Positions 51,485-61,457 of a stretch of 64,000 bases of DNA are shown piece by piece. Position 1 is the stretch's first letter. Each line of letters opens with the position of its first letter. The position numbers and the translations under genes were made by a program. The notes beneath the pieces were generated by a model, which saw only the letters and a program-made list of their open reading frames with translations, did no database searches and was not told the origin of the DNA. This DNA comes from an uncultured Bacteroidales bacterium (lineage in GTDB: Bacteria; Bacteroidota; Bacteroidia; Bacteroidales; Bacteroidaceae): positions 1 to 64,000 of the forward strand of contig CACWFV010000013.1 in assembly GCA_902760315.1 (NCBI GenBank), in the 5' to 3' direction.

Positions 51485-52834
51485 ATGTTTGAGAATTTAA
51501 GTGAGAGACTTGAACGCTCGTTCAAGATACTGAAAGGTGAGGGCAAAATCACTGAGATTAATGTGGCTGAGACCCTGAAGGATGTGCGCAAGGCATTGCT
51601 CGATGCCGACGTCAACTACAAGGTGGCCAAGCAGTTTACTGATACCGTCAAGCAGAAAGCACTGGGTATGAACGTGCTTACCGCCATCAAGCCCAGCCAG
51701 CTGATGGTCAAAATAGTCCATGACGAACTGGCCGAACTGATGGGCGGCAAGGCCGTAGAACTGCAACTGGAAGGCCATCCCGCCATTGTGCTGATGTCTG
51801 GTCTGCAGGGTTCTGGTAAGACCACCTTCTCCGGCAAACTAGCCAACTTGCTGAAGCAGAAACAGCACAAGAGCCCGCTGCTCGTGGCTTGCGACGTCTA
51901 TCGTCCAGCAGCTATCCAACAGTTACATGTCGTTGGCGAGTCTGTTGGTGTTCCTGTCTACTCAGAACCAGACAACAAGAACGTTGTCGAGATAGCTCAG
52001 AACGCCATCCGTGAGGCTAAGCAAAAGAACTATAATGTCGTTATCATTGATACCGCCGGCCGTTTGGCTGTTGATGAGGAAATGATGAACGAGATAGCTA
52101 CGCTGAAGAATGCCGTCCAGCCCGACGAGACGCTGTTCGTTGTTGACGCCATGACAGGTCAGGATGCTGTCAATACAGCCAAGGAGTTCAACGACCGCTT
52201 GGACTTTGACGGCGTCGTACTCACTAAGCTCGATGGTGACACACGTGGTGGTGCTGCTCTCTCTATTCGTACTGTTGTCACCAAACCTATCAAGTTCGTT
52301 GGTACTGGCGAGAAGATGGAAGCACTCGATGTGTTCCATCCTGAGCGTATGGCCGACCGCATACTAGGTATGGGCGACATCGTCTCACTTGTAGAGCGTG
52401 CTCAGGAACAGTTTGACGAAGAGGAGGCAAAGCGCCTGGAGAAGAAGATTCGTAAGAATAAATTCGACTTTGACGACTTCATGGGACAGATACAGCAAAT
52501 CAAGAAGATGGGTAATATCAAGGACTTGGCCTCAATGATTCCTGGCGTAGGCAAGGCGCTGAAAGATGTAGAAATCGACGACAACGCCTTCAAGTCCATT
52601 GAGGCCATCATCCAGTCCATGACCCCCAAGGAGCGCCAAAATCCCGATATCATCAATCAGAGTCGCAAGTTGCGCATTGCCAAGGGCTCTGGTACGAAGA
52701 TAGAGGAGGTTAACCGTCTCTTGAAGCAGTTTGACCAGACCCGCAAGGTCATGCGCATGATGACGGGTGCCGGTTCGTCGAAGATGGCACAGATGGCTGC
52801 GGCCATGAAGATGCGTGGAAACAAACCATTCTAA
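51485..52834 (+). CDS. ffh: signal recognition particle protein Ffh (SRP54)
   Basis: 449 residues with the N-domain helices ([24 protein letters not shown]), G-domain motifs [39 protein letters not shown] and [14 protein letters not shown], and the M-domain ([28 protein letters not shown], ending [17 protein letters not shown]). It targets nascent membrane proteins to FtsY. Followed by folD after 5 bp. Confidence 0.97.
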   Translation: MFENLSERLERSFKILKGEGKITEINVAETLKDVRKALLDADVNYKVAKQFTDTVKQKALGMNVLTAIKPSQLMVKIVHDELAELMGGKAVELQLEGHPAIVLMSGLQGSGKTTFSGKLANLLKQKQHKSPLLVACDVYRPAAIQQLHVVGESVGVPVYSEPDNKNVVEIAQNAIREAKQKNYNVVIIDTAGRLAVDEEMMNEIATLKNAVQPDETLFVVDAMTGQDAVNTAKEFNDRLDFDGVVLTKLDGDTRGGAALSIRTVVTKPIKFVGTGEKMEALDVFHPERMADRILGMGDIVSLVERAQEQFDEEEAKRLEKKIRKNKFDFDDFMGQIQQIKKMGNIKDLASMIPGVGKALKDVEIDDNAFKSIEAIIQSMTPKERQNPDIINQSRKLRIAKGSGTKIEEVNRLLKQFDQTRKVMRMMTGAGSSKMAQMAAAMKMRGNKPF

Positions 52835-52839
52835 ACTAT

Positions 52840-53718
52840 ATGCAGTTAATAGACGGAAAAGCAACGGCGGCGGCTATCAAGGCCGAGATTGCCGAAGAGG
52901 TAAAAGAGATTGTTGCCCGTGGCGGCAAGCAGCCCCACTTGGCTGCCGTACTCGTAGGTCACGATGGCGGTTCAGAGACCTATGTTAAAAATAAAGTACT
53001 CGCATGCGAGGCGTGTGGCTTCAAGTCGACACTCATTCGATATGAGGACAATATCACGGAAGAAGAGTTGTTGGCGTGTGTTGACAGTCTGAACAAGGAT
53101 GCCGACGTCGATGGTTTCATCGTCCAGCTGCCTTTGCCTAAGCACATTGATGAGCAGAAAATCATCGAAGCTATCGATTACCGCAAGGATGTCGACGGTT
53201 TCCATCCGATTAACGTTGGTCGTATGGCTATCGGTCTGCCTTGTTTTATTTCAGCTACACCGTTGGGTATCATTACCCTGCTGAAACGCTATGGCATCGA
53301 GACCAGTGGCAAGAAGTGCGTCATTCTGGGACGAAGCAACATCGTGGGCAAGCCCATGGCTCAGCTTATGATGCAGAAGCAGTATGGTGACGCCACGGTT
53401 ACCGTTTGTCACTCGCGCTCGAAGACACTCAAGAAGGAGTGTCAGGAGGCCGACATTATCATCGCCGCCATTGGTCAGCCAAACTTTGTTACGGCTGATA
53501 TGGTGAAGGACGGTGTTGTTATCGTTGATGTAGGCACTACACGTGTCCCTGACGCTACGCGTAAGAGTGGTTTCCGGTTGAATGGCGACGTCAAGTTCGA
53601 CGAGGTCGCCCCTAAATGTTCTTTTATCACTCCCGTTCCCGGTGGAGTTGGTCCTATGACTATCTGTTCGCTGATGAAGAATACGCTTGCCGCTGGTAAG
53701 AAGGAATACTATAAATGA
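52840..53718 (+). CDS. folD: methylenetetrahydrofolate dehydrogenase / cyclohydrolase
   Basis: 292 residues. [27 protein letters not shown] (catalytic Tyr and Lys), [21 protein letters not shown]-type [31 protein letters not shown] and [21 protein letters not shown] are all FolD motifs. It interconverts one-carbon folates. Its stop overlaps the start of a tiny TPR gene as ATGA. Confidence 0.97.
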   Translation: MQLIDGKATAAAIKAEIAEEVKEIVARGGKQPHLAAVLVGHDGGSETYVKNKVLACEACGFKSTLIRYEDNITEEELLACVDSLNKDADVDGFIVQLPLPKHIDEQKIIEAIDYRKDVDGFHPINVGRMAIGLPCFISATPLGIITLLKRYGIETSGKKCVILGRSNIVGKPMAQLMMQKQYGDATVTVCHSRSKTLKKECQEADIIIAAIGQPNFVTADMVKDGVVIVDVGTTRVPDATRKSGFRLNGDVKFDEVAPKCSFITPVPGGVGPMTICSLMKNTLAAGKKEYYK

Positions 53719-53894
53719 CGGCACAAGACTATTACGAGCAAGGCAATGCCGTCCGCAAACTAGGAAAATGGCATGAAGCCATCAACTGCTACATCCAGGC
53801 TATAGCGCTTGACCCCGACAGTCCAGCTGTCGAGGCCAAGCGTATGCTTGATGACATCATGGCTTTCTACCATAAAGACGCCTATAATCCATAA
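53715..53894 (+). CDS. 59-residue TPR protein coupled to folD
   Basis: The reading frame starts at the ATG overlapping the folD stop (ATGA) and ends with TAA at 53892-53894. The protein (starting [20 protein letters not shown]) holds one tetratricopeptide motif: [19 protein letters not shown] fits the second helix and turn, and [14 protein letters not shown] forms a closing helix. Such short TPR reading frames after folD/ffh occur in Bacteroidales. Partner unknown. The coding call rests on the coupling and the clean TPR pattern. Confidence 0.72.
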   Translation: MTAQDYYEQGNAVRKLGKWHEAINCYIQAIALDPDSPAVEAKRMLDDIMAFYHKDAYNP

Positions 53895-53927
53895 TCACAG
53901 CTAACCCCACTCAAAAACCATAAGACT

Positions 53928-55307
53928 ATGAATAATAAGAATCCTAATTCTGATATCAATCGTCGCCAATTTTTGCAACAGTTAGGTAAAGGTGTTGGCG
54001 TTGCACTCTCAATGACTATGATGGAACCTCTACGCATGTTTGCTGACAGCCATGAGTCTTCGCAAGATTTGCCACAAGGGGTAGGGCAGAACCGCATGAC
54101 CTACCGTGTACAACGTGGATCCGGAGAGGCAATCTCGCTGCTGGGATTTGGCATGATGCGCCTGCCTGACGATCAAAAAGAGGTCAACCAATTGGTTGAC
54201 TACGCTATAGCTCATGGCGTCAATTATTTTGATACTGCTCCCATGTATATGGGTGGTCGTTCAGAGGTGCTCACCGGCAATGCCTTGAGCCGCCACCCAC
54301 GCAACAAGTTCTTTGTGGCCACTAAGATGTCGAACCAGAACCGCCGGCTGTGGAGCTTTGACGAATCCCAACGCATGTATGAACAATCTTTCGAACGGCT
54401 GAAGGTTGACCATATCGACTACTATCTGCTTCATAGTATTGGCAACGGAGGCATGGACACCCTGCGCAGCCGCTTTTTCGACAATGGTCTGCTTGATTTT
54501 CTAATGAAAGAACGTGAGGCTGGTCGTATCAAGCACCTAGGTTTCTCATACCATGGTGACATCCGCCCTTTCGACTATCTGCTGGATCACAATGACGAGT
54601 ACCATTGGGACTTCTGTCAGATTCAGATGAACTTCCTTGATTGGCGTCATGCCTCGTTAAACAAGGGGGGATGGAAAGTTGATGCCGATGCTGAGTATCT
54701 CTATACCAAGTGCCAGAAGATGGGAGTACAATGTGTTATCATGGAACCCTTGCGTGGTGGTGCCTTCGGACGTATGGCTTCCGAACTCACCAAGCGTCTG
54801 AAGGCAGTACGCCCCAATGACAGTACTGCACGCTGGGCTTTCAGATGGGTTGGCTCCTATCCTAACGTCCTGACAACGCTGAGCGGCATGAACCGCATGA
54901 ACCATTTGGTGGAGAATGTCGAGACCTTCTCGCCTCTAGAGAACTGTTCTGAAGCAGAGAACATGTTGATGTCCGAGATAGCCGACAGCATGATGGGGTA
55001 TCCCACCATTCCTTGTACCACCTGTTCCTACTGCATGCCCTGTCCTTACGGTGTTGATATCCCCGGCAACTTTGCTTACTATAATGATGCTGTCAATGAA
55101 CACATTCTTCCTTTGCCCGACAAGCTTGCTGCTGACTATGCAACACGTAAGCAACAGTTTGTTGAAGGATTGCGTAAGTCACTCCCCAACGTGGAGTCGT
55201 GGGCACGTAGCTGTACTGACTGCGAAGAGTGCTTGGCTAAGTGTCCACAACAGATACGCATTCCAAATCAAATGGCGCGTATTGTGGAATTGTTGCGTAA
55301 AAAATAG
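53928..55307 (+). CDS. aldo/keto reductase with C-terminal iron-sulfur domain and Tat-like signal
   Basis: 459 residues. N-terminal NRRQFLQQLGKGVGVALSM resembles a twin-arginine signal. The aldo/keto reductase barrel follows (LGFGMMRLP, NYFDTAPMYMGGRSE, the ATKMS strand, YYLLHSIGNGGM and MEPLRGGAFG). The C-terminal part has two cysteine clusters, CTTCSYCMPCP and CTDCEECLAKCP, typical of 4Fe-4S-containing reductases of this group. Substrate unknown; the cofactor set suggests an oxidoreductase in or near the membrane, in the periplasm if Tat is present. Confidence 0.85.
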   Translation: MNNKNPNSDINRRQFLQQLGKGVGVALSMTMMEPLRMFADSHESSQDLPQGVGQNRMTYRVQRGSGEAISLLGFGMMRLPDDQKEVNQLVDYAIAHGVNYFDTAPMYMGGRSEVLTGNALSRHPRNKFFVATKMSNQNRRLWSFDESQRMYEQSFERLKVDHIDYYLLHSIGNGGMDTLRSRFFDNGLLDFLMKEREAGRIKHLGFSYHGDIRPFDYLLDHNDEYHWDFCQIQMNFLDWRHASLNKGGWKVDADAEYLYTKCQKMGVQCVIMEPLRGGAFGRMASELTKRLKAVRPNDSTARWAFRWVGSYPNVLTTLSGMNRMNHLVENVETFSPLENCSEAENMLMSEIADSMMGYPTIPCTTCSYCMPCPYGVDIPGNFAYYNDAVNEHILPLPDKLAADYATRKQQFVEGLRKSLPNVESWARSCTDCEECLAKCPQQIRIPNQMARIVELLRKK

Positions 55308-55363
55308 GTATTTATGCAAAATAGTTGGAATTATTTGATTTTTTATTCCTTTTTGCAGTAAAA

Positions 55364-55395
55364 TTTGTTTATTTGCTCACTAATTCGTAACTTTG
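55364..55395 (+). promoter_or_regulatory. promoter of the 2-oxoacid:ferredoxin oxidoreductase operon
   Basis: TTTG (55364-55367), 20 bp spacer, TAACTTTG (55388-55395), 41 bp before the ATG. Confidence 0.72.
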
Positions 55396-55436
55396 CAGAC
55401 TAAATTGCAGAGGTTAATGCGTTAAACTAAATAAAT

Positions 55437-55667
55437 ATGGCAAAAATGAGAGGAGCCATTGAGGTGAATACCGAGCGCTGCAAGGGATGCCAGTTGTGCA
55501 TCATTGCCTGTCCGCAGAAGGTTATCGCCCTGGCCAACAAAGTTAATCTGCACGGCTATCCCTACGTGGAGGCTGTCAACGAAGAGTCCTGTGTGGGCTG
55601 TGCTTCGTGTGGCATTGTCTGTCCTGACGGCTGTATCACCGTGTATCGTAAAAAGATGGACGAGTAA
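55437..55667 (+). CDS. 2-oxoacid:ferredoxin oxidoreductase, ferredoxin (delta) subunit
   Basis: 76 residues carrying two 4Fe-4S motifs, CKGCQLCIIACP and CVGCASCGIVCP. It passes electrons from the TPP-bound intermediate to soluble ferredoxin. Only 2 bp separate it from the alpha subunit gene. The four-subunit arrangement delta-alpha-beta-gamma is the one seen for 2-oxoglutarate or branched-chain 2-oxoacid enzymes in anaerobes. Confidence 0.93.
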   Translation: MAKMRGAIEVNTERCKGCQLCIIACPQKVIALANKVNLHGYPYVEAVNEESCVGCASCGIVCPDGCITVYRKKMDE

Positions 55668-55669
55668 GT

Positions 55670-56749
55670 ATGGAAAAAGAAGTTGTATTGATGAAAGGCA
55701 ATGAGGCTATTGCCCATGCTGCTATTCGTTGCGGATGCGACGGCTATTTCGGCTATCCTATTACTCCGCAGAGTGAAGTGATTGAGACGCTGGCTGAACT
55801 AAAACCTTGGGAAACCACCGGTATGCAGGTGGTACAGGCTGAGAGCGAGTTGGCGTCTATCTATATGGTCTATGGTGCTGCCGGTGCCGGTAAGCGTGCT
55901 ATGACCTCATCCAGTTCTCCTGGTGTGGCGCTGATGCAAGAGGGTATCACCTATATGGCTGGTGCCGAAGTTCCTGGTGTCATAGTCAATGTACAGCGTG
56001 GTGGTCCCGGACTTGGTACTATCCAACCTTCACAAGGTGACTATAACCAGGCTACCCGTGGTGGAGGAAATGGTGATTATAAGGTCATTGTGTTGGCACC
56101 GTCAAGTGTTCAGGAAATGGCAGATTTTGTCGACTTGGCATTTGAGTTGGCCTTTAAGTATCGCAACCCTGCTATGATTCTCTCCGATGGTGTTATTGGT
56201 CAGATGATGGAGAAGGTGGTATTGCCACCGTTTAAGCCCCGCCGTACCGACGATGAAGTCGTCAAGGAGTGTCCGTGGGCCTCAACCGGTAAACCTAAGA
56301 ACCGTGAACGTGTGGTCATTACTTCATTGGAACTGAAACCAGAGATAATGGAGCAGCGCAACTTGGCTCTCCAGGAGAAGTATCGTAAAATTCAGGAGAA
56401 CGAGGTGCGCTTTGAGGAACAGCAGATGACTGACGCTGAGTATGCCATTGTCGCTTTCGGTAGCGCAGCGCGTCTGTCAGAAAAGGCCATTGAGGTTGCC
56501 CGTGAACAGGGCATCAAGGTGGGCTTATTCCGTCCTATTACGCTCTTCCCGTTCCCCACAACTCAGATTGCTGAGTTGGCAAAAACCAAGAAGGGTATTC
56601 TGGTGGTAGAAATCAATGCAGGCCAGATGGTTCAAGACGTTCGCCTGGCAGTTAATGGTGCTATCCCCGTAGAGCAGTTCGGTCGCTTGGGTGGTATTGT
56701 TCCAGAACCGGAAGAGATTGTGCAGGCATTAAAGGATAAACTATTCTAG
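55670..56749 (+). CDS. vorB: 2-oxoacid:ferredoxin oxidoreductase alpha subunit (VorB type)
   Basis: 359 residues. MKGNEAIAHAAIRCGCDGYFGYPITPQSEVIETLAEL, QAESELASIYMVYGAAGAGKRAMTSSSSPG and VQRGGPGLGTIQPSQGDYNQATRG are the pyrimidine-domain motifs of the alpha subunit. The sequence matches the VorB class annotated for 3-methyl-2-oxobutanoate. It oxidatively decarboxylates a 2-oxoacid to acyl-CoA or runs in reverse. The substrate could equally be 2-oxoglutarate. Confidence 0.9.
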   Translation: MEKEVVLMKGNEAIAHAAIRCGCDGYFGYPITPQSEVIETLAELKPWETTGMQVVQAESELASIYMVYGAAGAGKRAMTSSSSPGVALMQEGITYMAGAEVPGVIVNVQRGGPGLGTIQPSQGDYNQATRGGGNGDYKVIVLAPSSVQEMADFVDLAFELAFKYRNPAMILSDGVIGQMMEKVVLPPFKPRRTDDEVVKECPWASTGKPKNRERVVITSLELKPEIMEQRNLALQEKYRKIQENEVRFEEQQMTDAEYAIVAFGSAARLSEKAIEVAREQGIKVGLFRPITLFPFPTTQIAELAKTKKGILVVEINAGQMVQDVRLAVNGAIPVEQFGRLGGIVPEPEEIVQALKDKLF

Positions 56750-56775
56750 AATAACTAGAAAAAACTAGAAATAAC

Positions 56776-57546
56776 ATGGATAGAAATCAAATAGTTCAAC
56801 CAGAGAATATCGTTTGTAAGAAGCCGACGCTGATGAACGACAATAACATGCACTATTGTCCCGGTTGTAGCCATGGCGTGGTGCACAAGCTTATTGCTGA
56901 AGTAATTGAGGAAATGGGCATGGAGGACAAGACTGTAGGTGTATCGCCCGTAGGTTGTGCCGTCTTTGCTTACAATTATATTGACATCGACTGGCAGGAG
57001 GCAGCCCATGGTCGTGCTCCCGCACTTGCTACAGGCATCAAGCGTTGCTGGCCTGATCGTCTGGTTTTCACTTATCAAGGCGATGGTGACTTGGCTTGTA
57101 TTGGTACGTGTGAGACCATTCACGCCCTCAATCGTGGTGAGAATATAGTTATTATTTTCGTTAACAATGCTATTTATGGCATGACGGGTGGACAGATGGC
57201 GCCTACCACCCTCATAGGGCAGAAGACCTCTACATGTCCCTATGGCCGCGACCCGGAGATTCATGGTTATCCGCTGAAGATGGCTGATATCGCTGCACAG
57301 TTGGAGGGAACCTGCTATGTGACCCGCCAGAGCGTAGAGTCTGTAGGTTCAATCAACAAGGCTAAGAAGGCGTTGCGCAAGGCTTTCGAGGCATCTATGG
57401 CTGGTAAGGGCTCCAGTTTGGTGGAGTTTGTTTCTACCTGCAACAGTGGATGGAAACTCTCACCTGCCAAGGCTAACGAATGGATGAAGGAGAACATGTT
57501 CCCCTTCTATCCCAAAGGTGATTTGAAAGACACCACAGGTCTATAA
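56776..57546 (+). CDS. 2-oxoacid:ferredoxin oxidoreductase beta (TPP-binding) subunit
   Basis: 256 residues. MHYCPGCSHGVVHKLIAEVIEEM holds the conserved CPGC; the TPP motif runs GDGDLACIGTCETIHALNRGENIVIIFVNNAIYGMTGGQ. It binds thiamine pyrophosphate. Located 26 bp after the alpha gene. Confidence 0.93.
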   Translation: MDRNQIVQPENIVCKKPTLMNDNNMHYCPGCSHGVVHKLIAEVIEEMGMEDKTVGVSPVGCAVFAYNYIDIDWQEAAHGRAPALATGIKRCWPDRLVFTYQGDGDLACIGTCETIHALNRGENIVIIFVNNAIYGMTGGQMAPTTLIGQKTSTCPYGRDPEIHGYPLKMADIAAQLEGTCYVTRQSVESVGSINKAKKALRKAFEASMAGKGSSLVEFVSTCNSGWKLSPAKANEWMKENMFPFYPKGDLKDTTGL

Positions 57547-57569
57547 TTAAAAATGTAAAACGTGAAACA

Positions 57570-58112
57570 ATGAAAAAAGAAATAATCATTTCAGGTTTCG
57601 GAGGCCAAGGTGTGCTTTCCATGGGTAAGATTTTGGCCTATAGCGGACTGATGGAGGATAAAGAGGTGACGTGGATGCCGGCTTATGGTCCCGAACAGCG
57701 TGGCGGTACGGCCAACGTGACGGTCATTGTCAGTGACGAGCGCATCTCTTCGCCCATTCTCAGCAAGTACGACGTGGCCATTGTGCTGAACCAGCCCTCG
57801 CTGGAAAAGTTTGAGCCCAAAATCAAGCCTGGCGGCATTCTGATCTACGATGGCTTCGGCATCATCAATCCCCCTAAGCGCCAAGACATTACCGTCTATC
57901 GCATTGACGCGATGGATAAGGCTGCCGAGATGAAGAATGGCAAGGTGTTCAACATGATTGTGCTGGGCGGACTGCTGAAGGTGTGTCCCGTGGTGGGTAC
58001 AGCCGGTGTGGAGAAGGCGCTGAAGAAGACGCTCCCGGAGCGTCATCACTCGCTGATACCGCTGAACATGCAGGCTATCGATGAGGGCGGAAAAATCATT
58101 GAGCAGCAGTAG
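57570..58112 (+). CDS. 2-oxoacid:ferredoxin oxidoreductase gamma subunit
   Basis: 180 residues. EIIISGFGGQGVLSMGKILAYSGLMEDKEVTWMPAYGPEQRGGTANVTVIVSDERI is the gamma-domain signature. It closes the four-gene operon and completes the active complex in the cytosol. The 148 bp after it hold only an AT-rich promoter-like stretch for the OmpA gene. Confidence 0.94.
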   Translation: MKKEIIISGFGGQGVLSMGKILAYSGLMEDKEVTWMPAYGPEQRGGTANVTVIVSDERISSPILSKYDVAIVLNQPSLEKFEPKIKPGGILIYDGFGIINPPKRQDITVYRIDAMDKAAEMKNGKVFNMIVLGGLLKVCPVVGTAGVEKALKKTLPERHHSLIPLNMQAIDEGGKIIEQQ

Positions 58113-58260
58113 CCCGCCGCATTGTGCGTAGCAAGAAATAAGTATTTATTACGTTTTTTTTACGAAAAAACTTGGTAGTTAAGAATATTTTTTGTTACTT
58201 TGCAAGCGCACACGTCAAGTGAGAGAATTCTACACATATATTTAATAATACGTAAAAACG

Positions 58261-59448
58261 ATGAAAAAGTTATTTTTAATGCTTGCTGCAGGTATGCTGA
58301 CTGTGTCAGCTTCTGCACAGAAGACCGCCATCACTGCCAATAAGGCTGGTGATAACTGGTATGTCGGTGCCAATGTTGGTATGGCTACTCCCGTAGCAAA
58401 GTACGACGTAAATGGTGAAGACTGGGGGCGTCTGAAGGGCTTTGCTCCTAAGTTGGGCGTCCGCGTAGGTAAGAACCTGACCACTGTTTTCGGTCTGGCT
58501 TTGGACGCTGACTTCTACTTCGAGTCTTCTAAAAAGTCAATGATGAAGCAGAAGACCTTTATCGACGCTATCAACGTTGACCTGTTGGGTACCTTCAACC
58601 TGAGCAATGCCTTTGCCGGTTATAAAGGCGAGCCCCGTGCCTTCGAGGTGATTGCCCTCGTCGGTGGCGGTTACAGCCACACCTATGGCTGCTCTAACTC
58701 AGGCCTCAATGCCAAGGGCGCTTTTGACTTTGCCTTCAACCTAGGCGCTAACAAGGCCTGGCAGCTCTACATTGAGCCTGCTGTCGTCTTAGGACAGCCC
58801 ACTCCCGCATGGAGAAATCCGTTCCGCAAGCTGAACGACAAGTGGAATGCCATAGGTCAGCTGAGCATTGGTCTGAACTACAAGTTTGGTACCTCTAATG
58901 ACACTCACAACTTCAAGAAAGAACAGTTGCGCGATCAGGCCGAGATTGATGGTTTGAACGCTAAGATTAACGAGTTGCGTGCTGACAATAAAGCTAAAGA
59001 TGGCAAGATTGCTGCTGACGGTCGCACGATTGCTGACCTTAAGGCTCAGTTAGCTAACTGCCAGTCTCGTCCTGCTCAGACCATCGTTGAGGAGCGTATT
59101 ATTAAGGAGACAAATGCTACTCTGCAACCAATCGTCATCTTCCGTCAGGGCAAGACTACTGTTGATGCTGCTGGTCTGGCTAGCTGTGAGATGGTTGCCA
59201 AGTACATGAAAAACCATCCCGACTGCCGCGTTAAGATTCAGGGCTTTGCTTCACCCGAAGGTTCCAAGGAAGTCAATGATCGCATCGCCAAGCAGCGTGC
59301 AGAGTCTGTTAAAAACGTGCTGGTCAAGAAGTATAAGATTGCTGCCAGCCGTTTGGAGACCGAAGGTCTGGGTGCTACCGACAAGCTCTCTTCTGAAAAT
59401 GACTTCAACCGTGTTGCTAAGTTCATTGACTTGTCCAACTTGAAGTAA
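58261..59448 (+). CDS. OmpA-family outer-membrane protein
   Basis: 395 residues with signal peptide (FLMLAAGMLTVSASAQ). An N-terminal beta-barrel (WYVGANVGMATPVAKYDV...QLSIGLNYKFG) is followed by a coiled coil (DQAEIDGLNAKINELRADNKAKDGKIAADGR) and an OmpA C-terminal peptidoglycan-binding domain (CRVKIQGFASPEGSKEVNDRIAKQRAESVKNVLV). It anchors the outer membrane to the cell wall. A terminator follows. Confidence 0.92.
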   Translation: MKKLFLMLAAGMLTVSASAQKTAITANKAGDNWYVGANVGMATPVAKYDVNGEDWGRLKGFAPKLGVRVGKNLTTVFGLALDADFYFESSKKSMMKQKTFIDAINVDLLGTFNLSNAFAGYKGEPRAFEVIALVGGGYSHTYGCSNSGLNAKGAFDFAFNLGANKAWQLYIEPAVVLGQPTPAWRNPFRKLNDKWNAIGQLSIGLNYKFGTSNDTHNFKKEQLRDQAEIDGLNAKINELRADNKAKDGKIAADGRTIADLKAQLANCQSRPAQTIVEERIIKETNATLQPIVIFRQGKTTVDAAGLASCEMVAKYMKNHPDCRVKIQGFASPEGSKEVNDRIAKQRAESVKNVLVKKYKIAASRLETEGLGATDKLSSENDFNRVAKFIDLSNLK

Positions 59449-59476
59449 GTTAAGTTCTAATAGCAACTCGCAAATA

Positions 59477-59511
59477 AAATCCTCGCAATTATTATATTGC
59501 GGGGATTTTTT
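59477..59511 (+). terminator. intrinsic terminator after the OmpA-family gene
   Basis: AAATCCTCGCAAT (59477-59489), 6-nt loop, ATTGCGGGGATTT (59496-59508, one G-T pair) and T-run. Confidence 0.82.
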
Positions 59512-59522
59512 CTGTCATTTTG

Positions 59523-59553
59523 TTGGCTATTCCGTGAAAAAGGTGTAACTTTG
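59523..59553 (+). promoter_or_regulatory. promoter of the ilv operon
   Basis: TTGG (59523-59526), 19 bp spacer, TAACTTTG (59546-59553), with the ATG at 59599. The short leader has no visible attenuator or leader peptide. Confidence 0.62.
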
Positions 59554-59598
59554 CAACTTAAATATAGAAACAAGCTAAACAAAGAAAGATATATATAT

Positions 59599-61416
59599 AT
59601 GGGAAAGTATCAGTTACGTAGTGCCGTGTGTACGGAAGGACGCAGAATGGCAGGTGCCCGTGCCCTATGGGTTGCCACGGGTATGAAACAAGAACAGTTC
59701 GGCAAACCCATCATTGCCATTGTCAACTCGTTCACTCAGTTTGTTCCAGGCCATACGCACCTGCATGAGATAGGACAGATAGTCCGTGAGGAGATAGAGG
59801 AAATGGGTTGCTACGCTGCCGAGTTCAATACCATTGCCATTGATGACGGCATTGCCATGGGGCATGATGGTATGCTCTATTCGCTGCCTTCACGTGACAT
59901 CATAGCTGATTCAGTGGAGTATATGGTCAATGCTCATAAGGCTGATGCCATGATTTGCATCTCCAACTGTGACAAGGTAACGCCGGGCATGCTCATGGCT
60001 GCCATGCGACTGAACATTCCTGCTGTGTTCTGCTCTGGTGGACCTATGGAGGCCGGTCGTTGGCGTGGCGAGAATGCCGATCTTATTACGGCAATGGTCA
60101 AGGGTGCTGACCCCACAGTCTCCGATGCTGAGCTTAACGAGATAGAACGCTGCTCCTGTCCTGGCTGTGGCTCGTGTTCGGGCATGTTCACCGCTAACTC
60201 TATGAACTCATTGACGGAGGCCATCGGATTGTCGCTGCCTGGTAACGGCACAATTCTTGCAACTCATACTAACCGCACAGAACTTTTCCGTCAAGCTGCC
60301 CGCCAGATTGTTAAGAATGCGTTGGCTTACTACGAGGAGGGTGACGAGAGCGTGCTGCCACGTAGCATAGCTACGCGCCAGGCCTTCCTTAACGCTATGA
60401 CACTCGATATTGCCATGGGTGGCTCTACTAATACTGTGCTCCACCTGCTGGCTATTGCTCAGGAGGCTGGTGTCGACTTTACTATGCAGGACATTGACCA
60501 ACTATCTCGGAAAACGCCATGTCTTTGTAAGTTGGCTCCCAACACGCAGAAGTATAGCGTACAGGAGTGCAACCGCGCCGGTGGTATTCTGGGCATCTTG
60601 AATGAACTGAACAAGGGCGGACTCATCGACGGTTCTGTCAAACGTGTTGATGGCATGACGCTTGCTGAAGCTATGGACACCTACAACATTGCTCCCATAG
60701 CTCATCATCCCCAGATTCCACATCCTGCCCACATCTATTTCTCGGCTCCCGGCAATCGTTTCTCTACGAAGATGGGTTCTCAAAGTGAATTATATCCGAC
60801 GCTTGACGACGATCGTGTCAACGGATGCATTCGCGACTTGAATCATGCCTACACTAAAGATGGAGGACTGGCTGTCCTCTTTGGCAACATCGCCCAGGAT
60901 GGCTGTGTAGTCAAAACAGCCGGTGTTGACGAAAGTTTGTGGCATTTCGAGGGACCAGCCGTCGTATTCGACTCTCAAGAGGATGCGTGCGAAGGCATTC
61001 TGGGTGGCAAGGTGAAAAAGGGCGACTGCGTGGTCATCACTCACGAAGGTCCTAAGGGTGGTCCTGGCATGCAGGAGATGCTTTACCCCACTTCTTATAT
61101 AAAGTCTATGCACATGGGTAAGGAGTGTGCGCTCATCACTGACGGTCGTTTCTCTGGAGGAACTAGTGGACTGAGCATTGGTCATATTTCTCCTGAGGCT
61201 GCCAATGGTGGCAATATAGGCAAGATCAAGGATGGTGACATTATCGAGATAGATATTCCTCACCGTTCTATCAATGTCCGTCTGAGCGACCAGGAACTAG
61301 CTCAGCGCCCTCAACAGCCTCTAAAGCGTAACCGTCAGGTTCCTAAGGCTCTGCGCGCCTATGCTCAGAGTGTTTCTTCGGCTGATAAAGGTGGAGTTCG
61401 TATTATTGAGGGCTGA
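59599..61416 (+). CDS. ilvD: dihydroxy-acid dehydratase
   Basis: 605 residues from ATG 59599 ([24 protein letters not shown]); an upstream extension runs through the promoter and is rejected. [20 protein letters not shown] and [19 protein letters not shown] carry iron-sulfur cysteines, and [20 protein letters not shown] and [20 protein letters not shown] complete the family pattern. Makes the 2-oxoacid precursors of valine and isoleucine. Confidence 0.97.
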   Translation: MGKYQLRSAVCTEGRRMAGARALWVATGMKQEQFGKPIIAIVNSFTQFVPGHTHLHEIGQIVREEIEEMGCYAAEFNTIAIDDGIAMGHDGMLYSLPSRDIIADSVEYMVNAHKADAMICISNCDKVTPGMLMAAMRLNIPAVFCSGGPMEAGRWRGENADLITAMVKGADPTVSDAELNEIERCSCPGCGSCSGMFTANSMNSLTEAIGLSLPGNGTILATHTNRTELFRQAARQIVKNALAYYEEGDESVLPRSIATRQAFLNAMTLDIAMGGSTNTVLHLLAIAQEAGVDFTMQDIDQLSRKTPCLCKLAPNTQKYSVQECNRAGGILGILNELNKGGLIDGSVKRVDGMTLAEAMDTYNIAPIAHHPQIPHPAHIYFSAPGNRFSTKMGSQSELYPTLDDDRVNGCIRDLNHAYTKDGGLAVLFGNIAQDGCVVKTAGVDESLWHFEGPAVVFDSQEDACEGILGGKVKKGDCVVITHEGPKGGPGMQEMLYPTSYIKSMHMGKECALITDGRFSGGTSGLSIGHISPEAANGGNIGKIKDGDIIEIDIPHRSINVRLSDQELAQRPQQPLKRNRQVPKALRAYAQSVSSADKGGVRIIEG

Positions 61417-61457
61417 CGTTCAAAAGATAAAAGCCAAAAGCATTTTAATAGAGAACA

